From the NCBI GenBank assembly GCA_900757495.1, contig CAAENX010000005.1:12490-76489 (forward strand): a stretch of DNA of 64,000 nucleotides, given 5' to 3'. Position 1 is the first letter of the stretch. Each line of letters begins with the position of its first letter. Position numbers and translations under genes: made by a program. Origin of the DNA: an uncultured Collinsella sp. Its GTDB lineage: Bacteria > Actinomycetota > Coriobacteriia > Coriobacteriales > Coriobacteriaceae. Of the stretch, positions 51,780 to 61,486 are shown piece after piece. The notes beneath the pieces were generated by a model. The model searched no databases. It was given only the letters and a program-made list of their open reading frames with translations, and was not told the DNA's origin.

Positions 51780-52063
51780 TGGGCAAGACATATACGACCG
51801 CCAACGGTCAGGTTGTAACGGATGAAATGATTGACGCGTGGTGTGAGTCGTACGAGCGCGGAGAGTTTCCGGATGGCGAACACACCGTTGGTGGGCTCGT
51901 GCATGGACGGCCCCCACTCTCAGGCGAGGGAACGGCAACGCTATCGGTCAAGATTCCTCTGGGAATGAAGGAGGCCATTCGTCGACGGGCGGCTGCCGAG
52001 GGGATGACGCCAAGTGAGTTTGCCCGTGCGGCCCTGAGTGAAAAACTTCTTGCGGCGGGTTGA
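51776..52063 (+). CDS. Ribbon-helix-helix antitoxin-like protein
   Basis: A 95-residue protein with a C-terminal ribbon-helix-helix DNA-binding segment (TATLSVKIPLGMKEAIRRRAAAEGMTPSEFARAALSEKL) and an N-terminal partner-binding part. Two adjacent ATGs (51776, 51779) are possible; AAAGGGG is 5 or 8 nt upstream. Forms a probable toxin-antitoxin unit with the previous gene. Confidence 0.65.
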   Translation: MMGKTYTTANGQVVTDEMIDAWCESYERGEFPDGEHTVGGLVHGRPPLSGEGTATLSVKIPLGMKEAIRRRAAAEGMTPSEFARAALSEKLLAAG

Positions 52064-52138
52064 TGCCTCTGACGTGCCGTTCTATAGGATCGGACTTGTG
52101 GCCGACACCGTGCCCAAAAACTTTTTTAAAATTCTCGG

Positions 52139-52166
52139 TTGACCGAAGCGCGTCCTTGGTTATACT
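52139..52166 (+). promoter_or_regulatory. tRNA-Phe promoter
   Basis: TTGACC and TATACT are 16 nt apart, 33 nt before the tRNA. Confidence 0.75.
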
Positions 52167-52198
52167 AATCAAGCCTTGAAACAAGGCACACCTCAAAT

Positions 52199-52254
<56 letters not shown>

Positions 52255-52271
<17 letters not shown>

Positions 52272-52501
52272 CCTTGAATTGACTAGGGCCTCTGCAAAGG
52301 GGTCCTTTTCTTTTATGTGGCCCCCACGCGGAATCGAACCCCGTGAGGGCGCGGAGCTGAGTAAACGCGTGAGCGTTTGCCAGCGTAGCTCGCAAGGCGC
52401 GCAAGCGCCGCAGCGGTCCGTCCGCGCAGCGCGCGGACGCGATTCCCTTCCCCGCCACCTTGAATTGACTAGGACCTCTGCAAAGGGGTCCTTTTCTTTT
52501 A
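52255..52501 (+). repeat. tRNA-Phe 3'-end duplication flanking a 125-bp insert
   Basis: Direct repeats 52255-52315 and 52441-52501 match at 60 of 61 positions and include half of the T-arm, the 3' acceptor strand and the terminator. The 125-bp insert 52316-52440 begins with an antisense copy of the T-arm (52330-52342) and is very GC-rich with short hairpins. Confidence 0.85.
52284..52314 (+). terminator. tRNA-Phe terminator
   Basis: A stem from GGGCCTC/GGGGTCC with loop TGCAAA is followed by TTTTCTTTT; a near-identical copy (GGACCTC/GGGGTCC) lies at 52472-52500. Confidence 0.8.
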
Positions 52502-52513
52502 CCGAGGGCTCCT

Positions 52514-52688
52514 GCGGAAACTGCATCCCGGAATTTGGCTTCAGAGCGGGATGCGTTTTCCGCTTTGAAGCCGCTTGGGAAAGTGCGACCCGGAATGACG
52601 CTGGATTGTGGGTCGAGCTTTCCGGTTGGGCCTGCCAGCGGAAAATGCATCCCATTATTGAGCGGAAAAACGGGATGAGCTTTCCGGC
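52514..52688. repeat. Three tandem REP-like palindromes
   Basis: Units 52514-52563, 52577-52623 and 52638-52688 share outer GGAAA/TTTCC arms and an inner block GCATCCC/GGGATG (units 1 and 3) or GCGACCC/GGGTCG (unit 2). The inner block differs by two compensatory base-pair changes. No gene lies in 52502-52866. Confidence 0.75.
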
Positions 52689-52866
52689 GCGTGTGTGCAT
52701 CTTGGCGCGCGCACCTCGGGTTCCGCTTGCCCGGACATTCCTCCCACTTTTACGCCACTTTGTAGACCGTTCGGTCGCCTGTCCGCACGCGCGGGTATAC
52801 TCAAAACGATACTTTTCCTATGCAATACGATGCAGGTTCGACCTGCGCGATTCGAAGGGGGCCGTG

Positions 52867-53928
52867 ATGGAGAGGATCCTCGGCGTTAATCTCTCTGGTT
52901 GGTTTATTCCCGAGCCCTGGGTGACCCCGTCGCTGTATGCGGCGACCGGTGCATCCAACGCGGCGGAGCTGCAAGAGGCAATGGGCACCGCTGCCTATAA
53001 TGAGCGCATGCGTCGCCATTACGAGACGTTTGTGAGCGAGGACGATTTTCGTCGTATGGCGCAGATCGGTCTCAACGCCGTGCGCCTGCCGGTGCCGTGG
53101 TATGCCTTTGGCTCGCAGGAGTCCGACGCTTCCTACATCTCGGTTGTCGATTATATCGACCGTGCTATTGAGTGGGCCGCCAAGTACAACATCCGCGTAC
53201 TGCTCGATCTGGCGACTGTACCCGGCGGTCAGGGCGATTCCAACGATTCACCCACGACGCCGGAAGTCGTCGCTGAGTGGCATTCGTCCACCAATGGCCG
53301 TCACGTTGCGCTCGATGTGCTCGAGCGCCTGGCCGATCGCTATGGTGAGGCCGAGAGCCTGCTGGGCATCGAGCTGTTGGATACGCCGCAGATGAGTGTA
53401 CGCAAGAGCCTCTTTACTGTGACGGACGGCATTCCGGCGCACTACCTGCGCAACTTCTATCGTGACGCGTACGAGCTCGTTCGTTCGTATATGCCCGAGG
53501 ACAAGATTGTCGTCTTTTCCTCTTCGGGACACCCTGGCGAGTGGAAGTACTTTATGCGCGGTGCCAAGTACAAGAACGTCTACATGGACCTTCACCTGTA
53601 CCATTACCGCGACGAGTATGCGCTCGACATCACGAGCCCCCGCGGGCTGACGACGGCGATTTCGCGTAACAAGCGTGAGCTCAAAGAAGCGATTTCGACT
53701 GGGTTCCCCGTTTTGGTTGGTGAATGGTCGGGTGCAGCTATTTTTGCCAACTCGTCGGTTACGCCCGAGGGCCGCAATGCCTATGAGCGCGTGTTTATCG
53801 CCAACCAGCTGGCTTCGTTTGCGCCGGCTGCCGGTTGGTTCTTCCAAACGTGGAAGACCGAGAAGCGCATTGCAGCATGGGACGCCCGCGCGGCGCTCGG
53901 TACGCTCGAGCGCGGCATGATTGAATAG
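52867..53928 (+). CDS. GH5-like protein lacking the acid/base glutamate
   Basis: A 353-residue cytosolic protein of the glycoside hydrolase 5 / exo-beta-1,3-glucanase type: GVNLSGWF, LNAVRLPVPW, DLHLYHYRDE, nucleophile Glu286 in VLVGEWSGA and GWFFQTWKTE. The acid/base motif GIELLNEP appears as GIELLDTP (Asp172-Thr173), so the catalytic proton donor is missing, and the LHGAPGSQNG block is also altered. It may be a binding protein or use a different mechanism. AAGGGGG lies 5 nt before the ATG. It is 6 bp before rsmI. Confidence 0.8.
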   Translation: MERILGVNLSGWFIPEPWVTPSLYAATGASNAAELQEAMGTAAYNERMRRHYETFVSEDDFRRMAQIGLNAVRLPVPWYAFGSQESDASYISVVDYIDRAIEWAAKYNIRVLLDLATVPGGQGDSNDSPTTPEVVAEWHSSTNGRHVALDVLERLADRYGEAESLLGIELLDTPQMSVRKSLFTVTDGIPAHYLRNFYRDAYELVRSYMPEDKIVVFSSSGHPGEWKYFMRGAKYKNVYMDLHLYHYRDEYALDITSPRGLTTAISRNKRELKEAISTGFPVLVGEWSGAAIFANSSVTPEGRNAYERVFIANQLASFAPAAGWFFQTWKTEKRIAAWDARAALGTLERGMIE

Positions 53929-53934
53929 GTTGAT

Positions 53935-54813
53935 ATGACGCAAAACAGCGCCCGCACGGGCAAACTTTATGTGGTCGGTACGCCCATCGGTAACCTGGGC
54001 GACCTGTCTCCGCGCGTCGGCGAGGCATTTGCCGCCGCCGACGCCGTCTGCTGCGAGGACACGCGTGTGACCTCAAAGCTGCTGATGCATCTGGGCATTT
54101 CCAAGCCGCTTGTCCGTTGCGACGAGAACGTGATCGCAAGTCGCGCCGCCGGCCTGGTCGACCGTCTGCTGGCAGGGGAGACCCTCGCCTTTGCCTCGGA
54201 CGCCGGCATGCCGAGCGTGTCCGATCCCGGCCAGGCGCTGGTCGAGGCGGCGCGCGAGGCGGATGTGCCTGTCGAAGTTGTTCCCGGCCCCTCTGCTTGC
54301 GTCACGGCACTCGTATCGTCCGGTATCCCCTGCGAGCATTTCTTCTTCGAAGGCTTTTTGAGTCGCAAGCACGGCGACCGCGTGCGCCGACTGCAGCGCC
54401 TTGCCGTCGTCCCCGGCGCGCTCATCTTCTACGAGTCTCCACATCGCATCGTGGCGACGCTCGAGGCCGTGGCCGAGGTCTTTCCCCAGCGTGAGGTTGC
54501 CGTCTGCCGCGAACTCACCAAGCTGCACGAGGAGGTCTTGCGCGGGCCCGCTGCCCAGCTTGCCGAGGAGCTGCGTGCTCGCGGCGAGGTAAAGGGCGAG
54601 ATTGCGCTGGTCATCGCGCCACCGAGCGAGGACGAAGAGGCTGGTATCGCGCCGGTTGGCGCTGCGGCGGCAGATCCTGACGAGGCCCTGCGCGAGGACA
54701 TCCGCGCCGCGCTCGAGGAGGGGGAGCCCGCCTCTGCGGTGGCCAAGCGCCTGTCTCAGAAGTATTCGCGCCGCAAGCGCGATGTCTATGCCATGGTGCT
54801 CGATATGCAATAG
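53935..54813 (+). CDS. rsmI: 16S rRNA (cytidine-1402-2'-O)-methyltransferase
   Basis: A 292-residue SAM-dependent tetrapyrrole-methylase-fold enzyme methylating the ribose of C1402 in 16S rRNA. Landmarks: LYVVGTPIGNLGDLSPR, CEDTRVTSKLL, FASDAGMPSVSDPG, VVPGPSA and FYESPHRI. Length is typical. The C-terminal tail with LSQKYSRRKRDVYAMVL matches the family. It is followed by metG after 69 bp. Confidence 0.95.
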   Translation: MTQNSARTGKLYVVGTPIGNLGDLSPRVGEAFAAADAVCCEDTRVTSKLLMHLGISKPLVRCDENVIASRAAGLVDRLLAGETLAFASDAGMPSVSDPGQALVEAAREADVPVEVVPGPSACVTALVSSGIPCEHFFFEGFLSRKHGDRVRRLQRLAVVPGALIFYESPHRIVATLEAVAEVFPQREVAVCRELTKLHEEVLRGPAAQLAEELRARGEVKGEIALVIAPPSEDEEAGIAPVGAAAADPDEALREDIRAALEEGEPASAVAKRLSQKYSRRKRDVYAMVLDMQ

Positions 54814-54882
54814 ATGGAGGATATCCGGCCCTTGCGCTAGAATCATCCCCTGTATGCAACGTTTTTCTGGAGGACAAACCCC

Positions 54883-56484
<1,602 letters not shown>

Positions 56485-56591
56485 GACGCCGCGCGCCATA
56501 TCGGCAATTTGCTGTTTAGATGTAAGGGCATGGCCGCAACGGTCCATGCCCTTTTGCTTTACGATGCAGCCACCATGTTAAGGAGGCAACC

Positions 56592-57452
56592 ATGACAACT
56601 TCGCCTTTGGCAAACCCCACGGCAACGAGGGAGCTGCTAGAGGAGTTTGGCCTTGCGACCAAGCATCGCCTGGGCCAAAACTTCCTGATCGACAACCATG
56701 TGATCGAACGTATCTGTGAGCTCGCCGAGCTTGCGGGCGATGAGCGCGTGCTCGAGGTCGGCCCGGGCGTTGGCACGCTCACGCTTGCCCTGCTGCAGGA
56801 GGCGGCGTGCGTTACGTCGATTGAGGCCGATCCCGAGCTTGAGCCGGTGCTTGACGCCCACGCCGCCGACTATGCCAACTTCCGCTTTATCATGGGCGAT
56901 GCGCTCAAGGTGACACCGGAACAAATCGAGCAGGTTGCGGGCGGTAAGCCGACGGCGTTTGTCGCGAATCTGCCCTACAACGTGGCGGCGACGATCATCC
57001 TTCAGTTCTTCCAGACGATGCCCGCACTTAAGCGCGCTGTCGTCATGGTGCAAAAGGAAGTTGCTGATCGCATCACCGCAACGCCGGGCAACAAGACCTA
57101 TGGCGGCTACACGGCAAAGCTCGGCCTGTATGCGCAGGTGACGGGGCGCTTTGAGGTGCCGCCGCGCTGCTTTATGCCGGCGCCGCATGTGGATTCTGCC
57201 GTAGTGCGCATCGATCGCGTTGACGGCGTGGTACCCGAGGGCATCGACCGCGAGTTTGTGGCCCGTGTGATCGACGCCGCGTTTGCTCAGCGCCGCAAGA
57301 CGATCCGCAACTCCATGAGCGCCAACGGCTTTGCCAGGGACGCGCTCGACGCCGCCTTTGAGGCCTGCGGTATCGCACCTACCACGCGCGCCGAGACGCT
57401 CGACGTCGCCGCCTTTGTCCGCTTGGCTCAGGAGCTTTCCCATGACGCCTAA
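56592..57452 (+). CDS. rsmA: 16S rRNA adenine-N6,N6-dimethyltransferase
   Basis: A 286-residue KsgA-family enzyme dimethylating A1518 and A1519 of 16S rRNA. Motifs: LGQNFLID at the N-terminus, VLEVGPGVGTLT for SAM, IMGDALKV, and the catalytic NLPYNVA. The C-terminal helical domain is complete. AAGGAGG precedes the ATG; its end overlaps tatD by 11 bp. Part of a cluster with rsmI and metG. Confidence 0.96.
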   Translation: MTTSPLANPTATRELLEEFGLATKHRLGQNFLIDNHVIERICELAELAGDERVLEVGPGVGTLTLALLQEAACVTSIEADPELEPVLDAHAADYANFRFIMGDALKVTPEQIEQVAGGKPTAFVANLPYNVAATIILQFFQTMPALKRAVVMVQKEVADRITATPGNKTYGGYTAKLGLYAQVTGRFEVPPRCFMPAPHVDSAVVRIDRVDGVVPEGIDREFVARVIDAAFAQRRKTIRNSMSANGFARDALDAAFEACGIAPTTRAETLDVAAFVRLAQELSHDA

Positions 57453-58359
57453 TGTCGAACGCGTGACGTTTACCAAAAAGAAGAAAACGGTGGCCTGCCC
57501 GGTGCCGCTGGCGCCGCTTGTCGACACGCATGCGCATCTGCTTTCGTTTTGGGGCAAAGAAGTGCCTGAGACGCTCGTGCGCGCCAAAGCCGCGGGCGTT
57601 GACCTGTTGGTGACGATGTTCGACCCCATCGCTGACAAACGCAGCGTGGCGGACTATAGCGACTGGCTGGTTCGCGAGATCCTGCCGATACGGGATATTC
57701 CGCGGGTCAAGTATCTCGCCGGTGTGCATCCGTATGGCGCGCCCGACTACACCGATAACATCCATGCCCAGATTGTGACTGCGCTCGATGATCCCCTATG
57801 CGTTGGTATTGGCGAGATCGGTTTGGACTACCACATGGATTACGACGACGATATTGCGCCGGCGCCCCACGACGTGCAGATCGACTGTATGGCGCGCCAA
57901 CTCGAGGTTGCCGTACGTCGCAATGTGCCGGTAGAGCTGCATCTGCGTCATGAGGACACGGACGGGGAGCGCACCTCGCATGTGGACGCCTACAACGTGT
58001 TGCGCGAGGTCGGCGTGCCCCAGGCCGGTTGCGTGCTGCACTGCTTTGGCGAGGACCGAGCCACGATGGAGCGCTTTGTGGATTTGGGTTGTTACATCGC
58101 CTATGGCGGAGCGGCTACCTTTAAGCGCAACGACGACGTGCGCGAGGCATTCGCGGCAACCCCGCTCGACCGTATTTTGTTCGAGACGGATTGTCCCTAT
58201 ATGGCGCCGGAGCCCATTCGCGGTCTTGAGTGCGAGCCTGCAATGATTTCCATCACGGCAAACGCGCTGGTCAACGACCGCGTCGATCGTACCGGCGAGG
58301 ACGCCGAAGCAATCGCTCGAGCCGCCTGGGAAAACGCCTGCAAACTTTTTCAAAAATAG
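57442..58359 (+). CDS. tatD: TatD-family metal-dependent hydrolase
   Basis: A 305-residue TIM-barrel phosphoesterase/DNase. Metal ligands are in DTHAHL, GIGEIGLDY, ELHLRH, CVLHCFGED and ETDCPYMAPEP. A 28-residue basic N-terminus precedes the barrel. The start at 57442 has AGGAG upstream and overlaps the rsmA end. TatD proteins act in DNA repair and RNA quality control in the cytosol; the exact substrate is unknown. Confidence 0.9.
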   Translation: MTPNVERVTFTKKKKTVACPVPLAPLVDTHAHLLSFWGKEVPETLVRAKAAGVDLLVTMFDPIADKRSVADYSDWLVREILPIRDIPRVKYLAGVHPYGAPDYTDNIHAQIVTALDDPLCVGIGEIGLDYHMDYDDDIAPAPHDVQIDCMARQLEVAVRRNVPVELHLRHEDTDGERTSHVDAYNVLREVGVPQAGCVLHCFGEDRATMERFVDLGCYIAYGGAATFKRNDDVREAFAATPLDRILFETDCPYMAPEPIRGLECEPAMISITANALVNDRVDRTGEDAEAIARAAWENACKLFQK

Positions 58360-58362
58360 TTC

Positions 58363-58391
58363 TTGCGTTCGCGGTGGCGCTCCGTTATTCT
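58363..58391 (+). promoter_or_regulatory. tRNA-Leu promoter
   Basis: TTGCGT and TATTCT are 17 nt apart, 12 nt before the tRNA. Confidence 0.7.
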
Positions 58392-58402
58392 AATTCCTGC
58401 AC

Positions 58403-58489
58403 GCGGGCGTGGCGGAATTGGCAGACGCGTACGGTTCAGGTCCGTATGGGGGCAACCCCATGAAGGTTCAAGTCCTTTCGCCCGCACCA
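58403..58489 (+). tRNA. tRNA-Leu(CAG)
   Basis: An 87-nt class II tRNA with acceptor GCGGGCG/CGCCCGC, anticodon loop TTCAGGT (CAG), a long variable arm (GGGGGCAACCCC) and encoded CCA. Its 3' end is duplicated 189 bp downstream. Confidence 0.94.
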
Positions 58490-58724
58490 TTAAATGAAAG
58501 AGCTCCCAGCAATGGGAGCTTTTTTGTTATGGGCCCATCGCGGGGACTTGAACCTGCGAAGGAGCGAGCGTAAAGAAAACGCGGAGCGTTTTTAGCGAGC
58601 TGGCGAGGGCGCCGGCAGGCGGCCGAAGCCGGTGCGGATCCGCGAAGCGGATACGCGGACGTCCTTTCGCCCGCACCATTAAATGAAAGAGCTCCCAGCA
58701 ATGGGAGCTTTTTTGTTATGGGCC
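58472..58724 (+). repeat. tRNA-Leu 3'-end duplication flanking a 125-bp insert
   Basis: Direct repeats 58472-58535 and 58661-58724 are identical over 64 bp and include the T-arm half, acceptor strand, CCA and terminator. The insert 58536-58660 is 125 bp, begins with an antisense T-arm (58544-58555) and has the same hairpin layout as the tRNA-Phe insert. Confidence 0.88.
58500..58525 (+). terminator. tRNA-Leu terminator
   Basis: GAGCTCCCA and TGGGAGCT flank loop GCAA, then TTTTTT; an identical copy lies at 58689-58714. Confidence 0.9.
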
Positions 58725-58768
58725 GTTTTTGGCAGATTTGGCCTATCGGTTTCGTATGGCAGAAACCC

Positions 58769-58991
58769 CTGTGGGCAAAAAATGCCAAATATGAGTACTG
58801 CCACAAGTGCAGTTACATTTCTAGAAGCCTATTTTGCAACAATTAAACAACAGATGTTCGCTAAATTAGCTCAACTTTAAGATCAAACAGGCCAATTTGG
58901 AAGGATTGCGGGTCCGATAGGGCAATTTTGCATAGAAAACGCTGTTACTAAAATGGTAACAGTACTCATTTTTGGCCTTTTTTGCCCACGG
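58769..58991. repeat. MITE-like element, copy 2, with 32-bp terminal inverted repeats
   Basis: Ends (from 58769 inward and 58991 inward) are inverted copies matching at 29 of 32 positions and ending ATGAGTACTG at the inner side, as in copy 1 at 21957-22190. The 58725-59066 gap contains this and no gene. Confidence 0.82.
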
Positions 58992-59066
58992 GCCCTCTTG
59001 CTGGCGTTACGTTGCTGCTCCGTGCGGGTATCCTAGATCCAACGTGTGCCTATCAGAGGAGAGACC

Positions 59067-60005
59067 ATGCTGTTATCCGGTATCATCGCTGCCCTTACGA
59101 GCCTTCTACTTCCCATCATCATCTTGCTGCTCCTGCTTCCCAACGCCTGCTATGTCGTTGAACAGCAGCATGCTGTGATCATCGAGCGCCTGGGCAAGTT
59201 CAACCGCATCGTCAACGCGGGCTTCCACATGAAGGTGCCCGTGATCGACCGCAAAGCCGCTACGGTGAGTCTGCGCACCATGAAAAACGGTTTTGGCATC
59301 GACGTTAAGACCCAGGACAACGTGACTATCGGTCTTGAGGTCTCTGCTCAGTACCACGTGAGCTATGACATGGGCGCCGGCCCGGCAGATTCGGGCATCT
59401 ACAAGAGCTACTACATGCTGCAGGAGCCCGTCGACCAAATGCGTGACTTCATCACCGATGCCCTGCGCTCTTCCATCCCCGTCTACACGCTCGATGAGGT
59501 CTTTGCCAAAAAAGACGATATCGCCAAGGACGTCAACGCCACCGTGTCCGAGCAAATGGCCGCCTACGGCTTCACCCTCGTGTCGACACTAATCACCAAG
59601 ATCGCGCTGCCGACCGAGGTCGAGAACTCCATGAACGACATCAACGCCGCCCAGCGAAAGCGCGCCGCTGCGCAGGAGCTCGCCGAGGCCGATCGCATCA
59701 AGCGCGTTACCGAGGCGACCGCCGAGGCCGAGGCAATGGAAAAGGCGGGCGAGGGCATCGCCAACCAGCGCAAGGCCATTGCGCTGGGCATCAAAGATTC
59801 GCTCGAGATCATCCAGGAGACGGGCGTCGGCAACGATGAGGCCAACCAGCTGTTCATGTTTACACAGTGGTCCGAGATGATGACGGAGTTCGCTCGCACG
59901 GGCAAAACCTCGACGGTCGTGCTGCCGAGCGACTTCTCGCAGTCGGCCTCGATGTTCGAGCAGATGCTGACCGCCGACAAAGTTCAGAACGAGTCGAAGG
60001 AGTAG
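59067..60005 (+). CDS. SPFH/band-7 membrane protein (QmcA/stomatin-like)
   Basis: A 312-residue protein: N-terminal membrane anchor (LLSGIIAALTSLLLPIIILLLLL), the band-7 domain (EQQHAVIIERLGKFNRIVNAGFHMKVPVIDRK to about 190), then an Ala/Glu-rich coiled coil (QRKRAAAQELAEADRIKRVTEATAEAEAMEKAGEG). Such proteins form membrane-associated oligomers and chaperone membrane complexes. AGAGGAGAG precedes the ATG. It is 6 bp before rlmH. Confidence 0.9.
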   Translation: MLLSGIIAALTSLLLPIIILLLLLPNACYVVEQQHAVIIERLGKFNRIVNAGFHMKVPVIDRKAATVSLRTMKNGFGIDVKTQDNVTIGLEVSAQYHVSYDMGAGPADSGIYKSYYMLQEPVDQMRDFITDALRSSIPVYTLDEVFAKKDDIAKDVNATVSEQMAAYGFTLVSTLITKIALPTEVENSMNDINAAQRKRAAAQELAEADRIKRVTEATAEAEAMEKAGEGIANQRKAIALGIKDSLEIIQETGVGNDEANQLFMFTQWSEMMTEFARTGKTSTVVLPSDFSQSASMFEQMLTADKVQNESKE

Positions 60006-60011
60006 ACGCGC

Positions 60012-60482
60012 GTGAAATATACCGTTGTTTGCGTTGGCAAGCTCAAAGAGCGCTTTTGGAAGGACGCGTGCGCCGAATACACCAAACGCCTAGGCGCCTA
60101 TGCCAAGGTGGATATGCGCGAGGTTGCCGATATCGATCCGGCCAAGGCGGGCGGCGTGGATGCCGCGCGCGACAAGGAGGGGGCGGCGATTCTTGCCGCT
60201 CTGCCGCCTCGAGCGCATGTGATCTTGCTGGCCATTGAGGGCAAGGAGCGTTCGAGCGAGGAGCTCTCGACCCGTCTCGATGACCTCATGCTGAGAGGTA
60301 ACAGCGACATCGCTTTTGTAATCGGCGGATCGGACGGCGTGAGCGATGCCGTGCGCGCCCGCGCCGACGAGATGCTCAGCTTTGGGCGCATTACCTTGCC
60401 GCACAACCTGGCGCGCGTGGTGCTGCTGGAGCAGATCTACCGCGCCTGCAAGATTAGCCGTGGCGAGCCGTATCACAAGTAG
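60012..60482 (+). CDS. rlmH: 23S rRNA (pseudouridine-1915-N3)-methyltransferase
   Basis: A 156-residue SPOUT methyltransferase acting on the 70S ribosome. Landmarks: CVGKLKERFWKDACAEY, LLAIEGKERSSEEL, FVIGGSDGV and LPHNLARVVLLEQIYRA with the final RGEPYHK. Start is GTG at 60012; AAGGAG lies 10 nt upstream. Length matches the family (155-160). Confidence 0.95.
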   Translation: MKYTVVCVGKLKERFWKDACAEYTKRLGAYAKVDMREVADIDPAKAGGVDAARDKEGAAILAALPPRAHVILLAIEGKERSSEELSTRLDDLMLRGNSDIAFVIGGSDGVSDAVRARADEMLSFGRITLPHNLARVVLLEQIYRACKISRGEPYHK

Positions 60483-60556
60483 GTCGGCAATACGAAACAA
60501 TAGCGTGGGACAATGACTTTCGTTTTTGAGGAACGCATCTGAGAGGACTGTGTGAT

Positions 60557-61327
60557 ATGAAGATCGGATTTGTCGGTTTTGGCAATATGGCGAGTGCTAT
60601 GGCCGATGGCTGGATTGCCGCCGGCGTGGCCGCGGGCGACATGTGCGCCTGCGCAGGCCGTTACGATGCTCTGGCCGAGCGTTGCGAGGCGCGGGGCATG
60701 GCTGCCTGCCATGATGCGGCGGAGGTTGTTGCCGCGTCCGATATCGTGGTTGCGGCGGTCAAGCCGTACATGATCGAGAAGGTCTTCGCTCCACTCAAGG
60801 ACGCACTTGCCGACAAGGTCGTCCTTTCGGTCGCCTGGACCTGGGATAGTGCCAAGTGGGAAAAGGTCCTGCCAGGTGTCGCTCATATCTCGACGGTGCC
60901 CAACACGCCGGTTTCGGTGGACGAGGGCGTTATCGCCTGCGAGAAGGCTTCCACGCTTAGCGATGAGCAGCGTGCCACGGTGCTCGGTCTGCTCGGAAAG
61001 CTTGGCACGGTGGTCGAGCTCGATTCGAGTCTGCTGTTTGTGGGCGGTACCGTGGGCGGCTGCGCCCCGGCGTTTGTCGCCATGGCGATCGAGGCTCTGG
61101 GCGATGCGGCCGTCAAACACGGTATTCCGCGCGCCGATGCCTATCGCATTGTGAGCCAGATGGTACTGGGTACGGCAAAGCTGCAGCTTGCAACCGGTCA
61201 GCATCCCGCAGCGATGAAGGATGCCGTGTGCTCGCCCGGCGGTGCTACCATCAAGGGCGTCGTCGCGCTCGAGGACGCCGGCATGCGCAGCGCCCTAGTC
61301 AAGGCCATCGACGCCACCCTCCAGTAA
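60557..61327 (+). CDS. proC: Pyrroline-5-carboxylate reductase
   Basis: A 256-residue enzyme making proline from pyrroline-5-carboxylate with NAD(P)H. N-terminal GFVGFGNMASAM Rossmann motif, PNTPVSVDEG, VGGTVGGCAPAFVAMAIEALGDAAV and the C-terminal SPGGATIKGV. Its TAA stop lies inside the left arm of the following repeat. Confidence 0.94.
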   Translation: MKIGFVGFGNMASAMADGWIAAGVAAGDMCACAGRYDALAERCEARGMAACHDAAEVVAASDIVVAAVKPYMIEKVFAPLKDALADKVVLSVAWTWDSAKWEKVLPGVAHISTVPNTPVSVDEGVIACEKASTLSDEQRATVLGLLGKLGTVVELDSSLLFVGGTVGGCAPAFVAMAIEALGDAAVKHGIPRADAYRIVSQMVLGTAKLQLATGQHPAAMKDAVCSPGGATIKGVVALEDAGMRSALVKAIDATLQ

Positions 61328-61486
61328 AACCTGCCATTTAGGGGCAGGTTTATTTTGGCAGGTTTTTCCTGCGGTTTTGTTGCTATAGCGAAAAGCGCCC
61401 CGCAACTGGCTCAATTCCAGTTGCGGGGCGCTTGCGTTTGCCCAGATAAAACCGACCAAAATAAACCTGTCCCTTTTTGGCAGGTT
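61326..61486. repeat. Inverted-repeat element with central 17-bp hairpin, copy B of AAACCTGCC family
   Basis: Imperfect 50-bp arms (61328-61377 and 61437-61486 inverted) enclose the perfect hairpin 61393-61409/61417-61433. The right arm matches 3262-3314 at 47 of 50 positions. The arms contain the stop codons of both convergent genes. Confidence 0.8.
61393..61433. terminator. Perfect 17-bp hairpin between convergent genes
   Basis: AAGCGCCCCGCAACTGG pairs exactly with its complement, loop CTCAATT. It probably terminates both proC and the small convergent gene, although T runs are short. Confidence 0.65.

Noticed and set aside
57331..57441. TatD start upstream inside rsmA
   Set aside because: The ribosome binding site and the normal TatD N-terminus support 57442; the upstream part is rsmA read in another frame.
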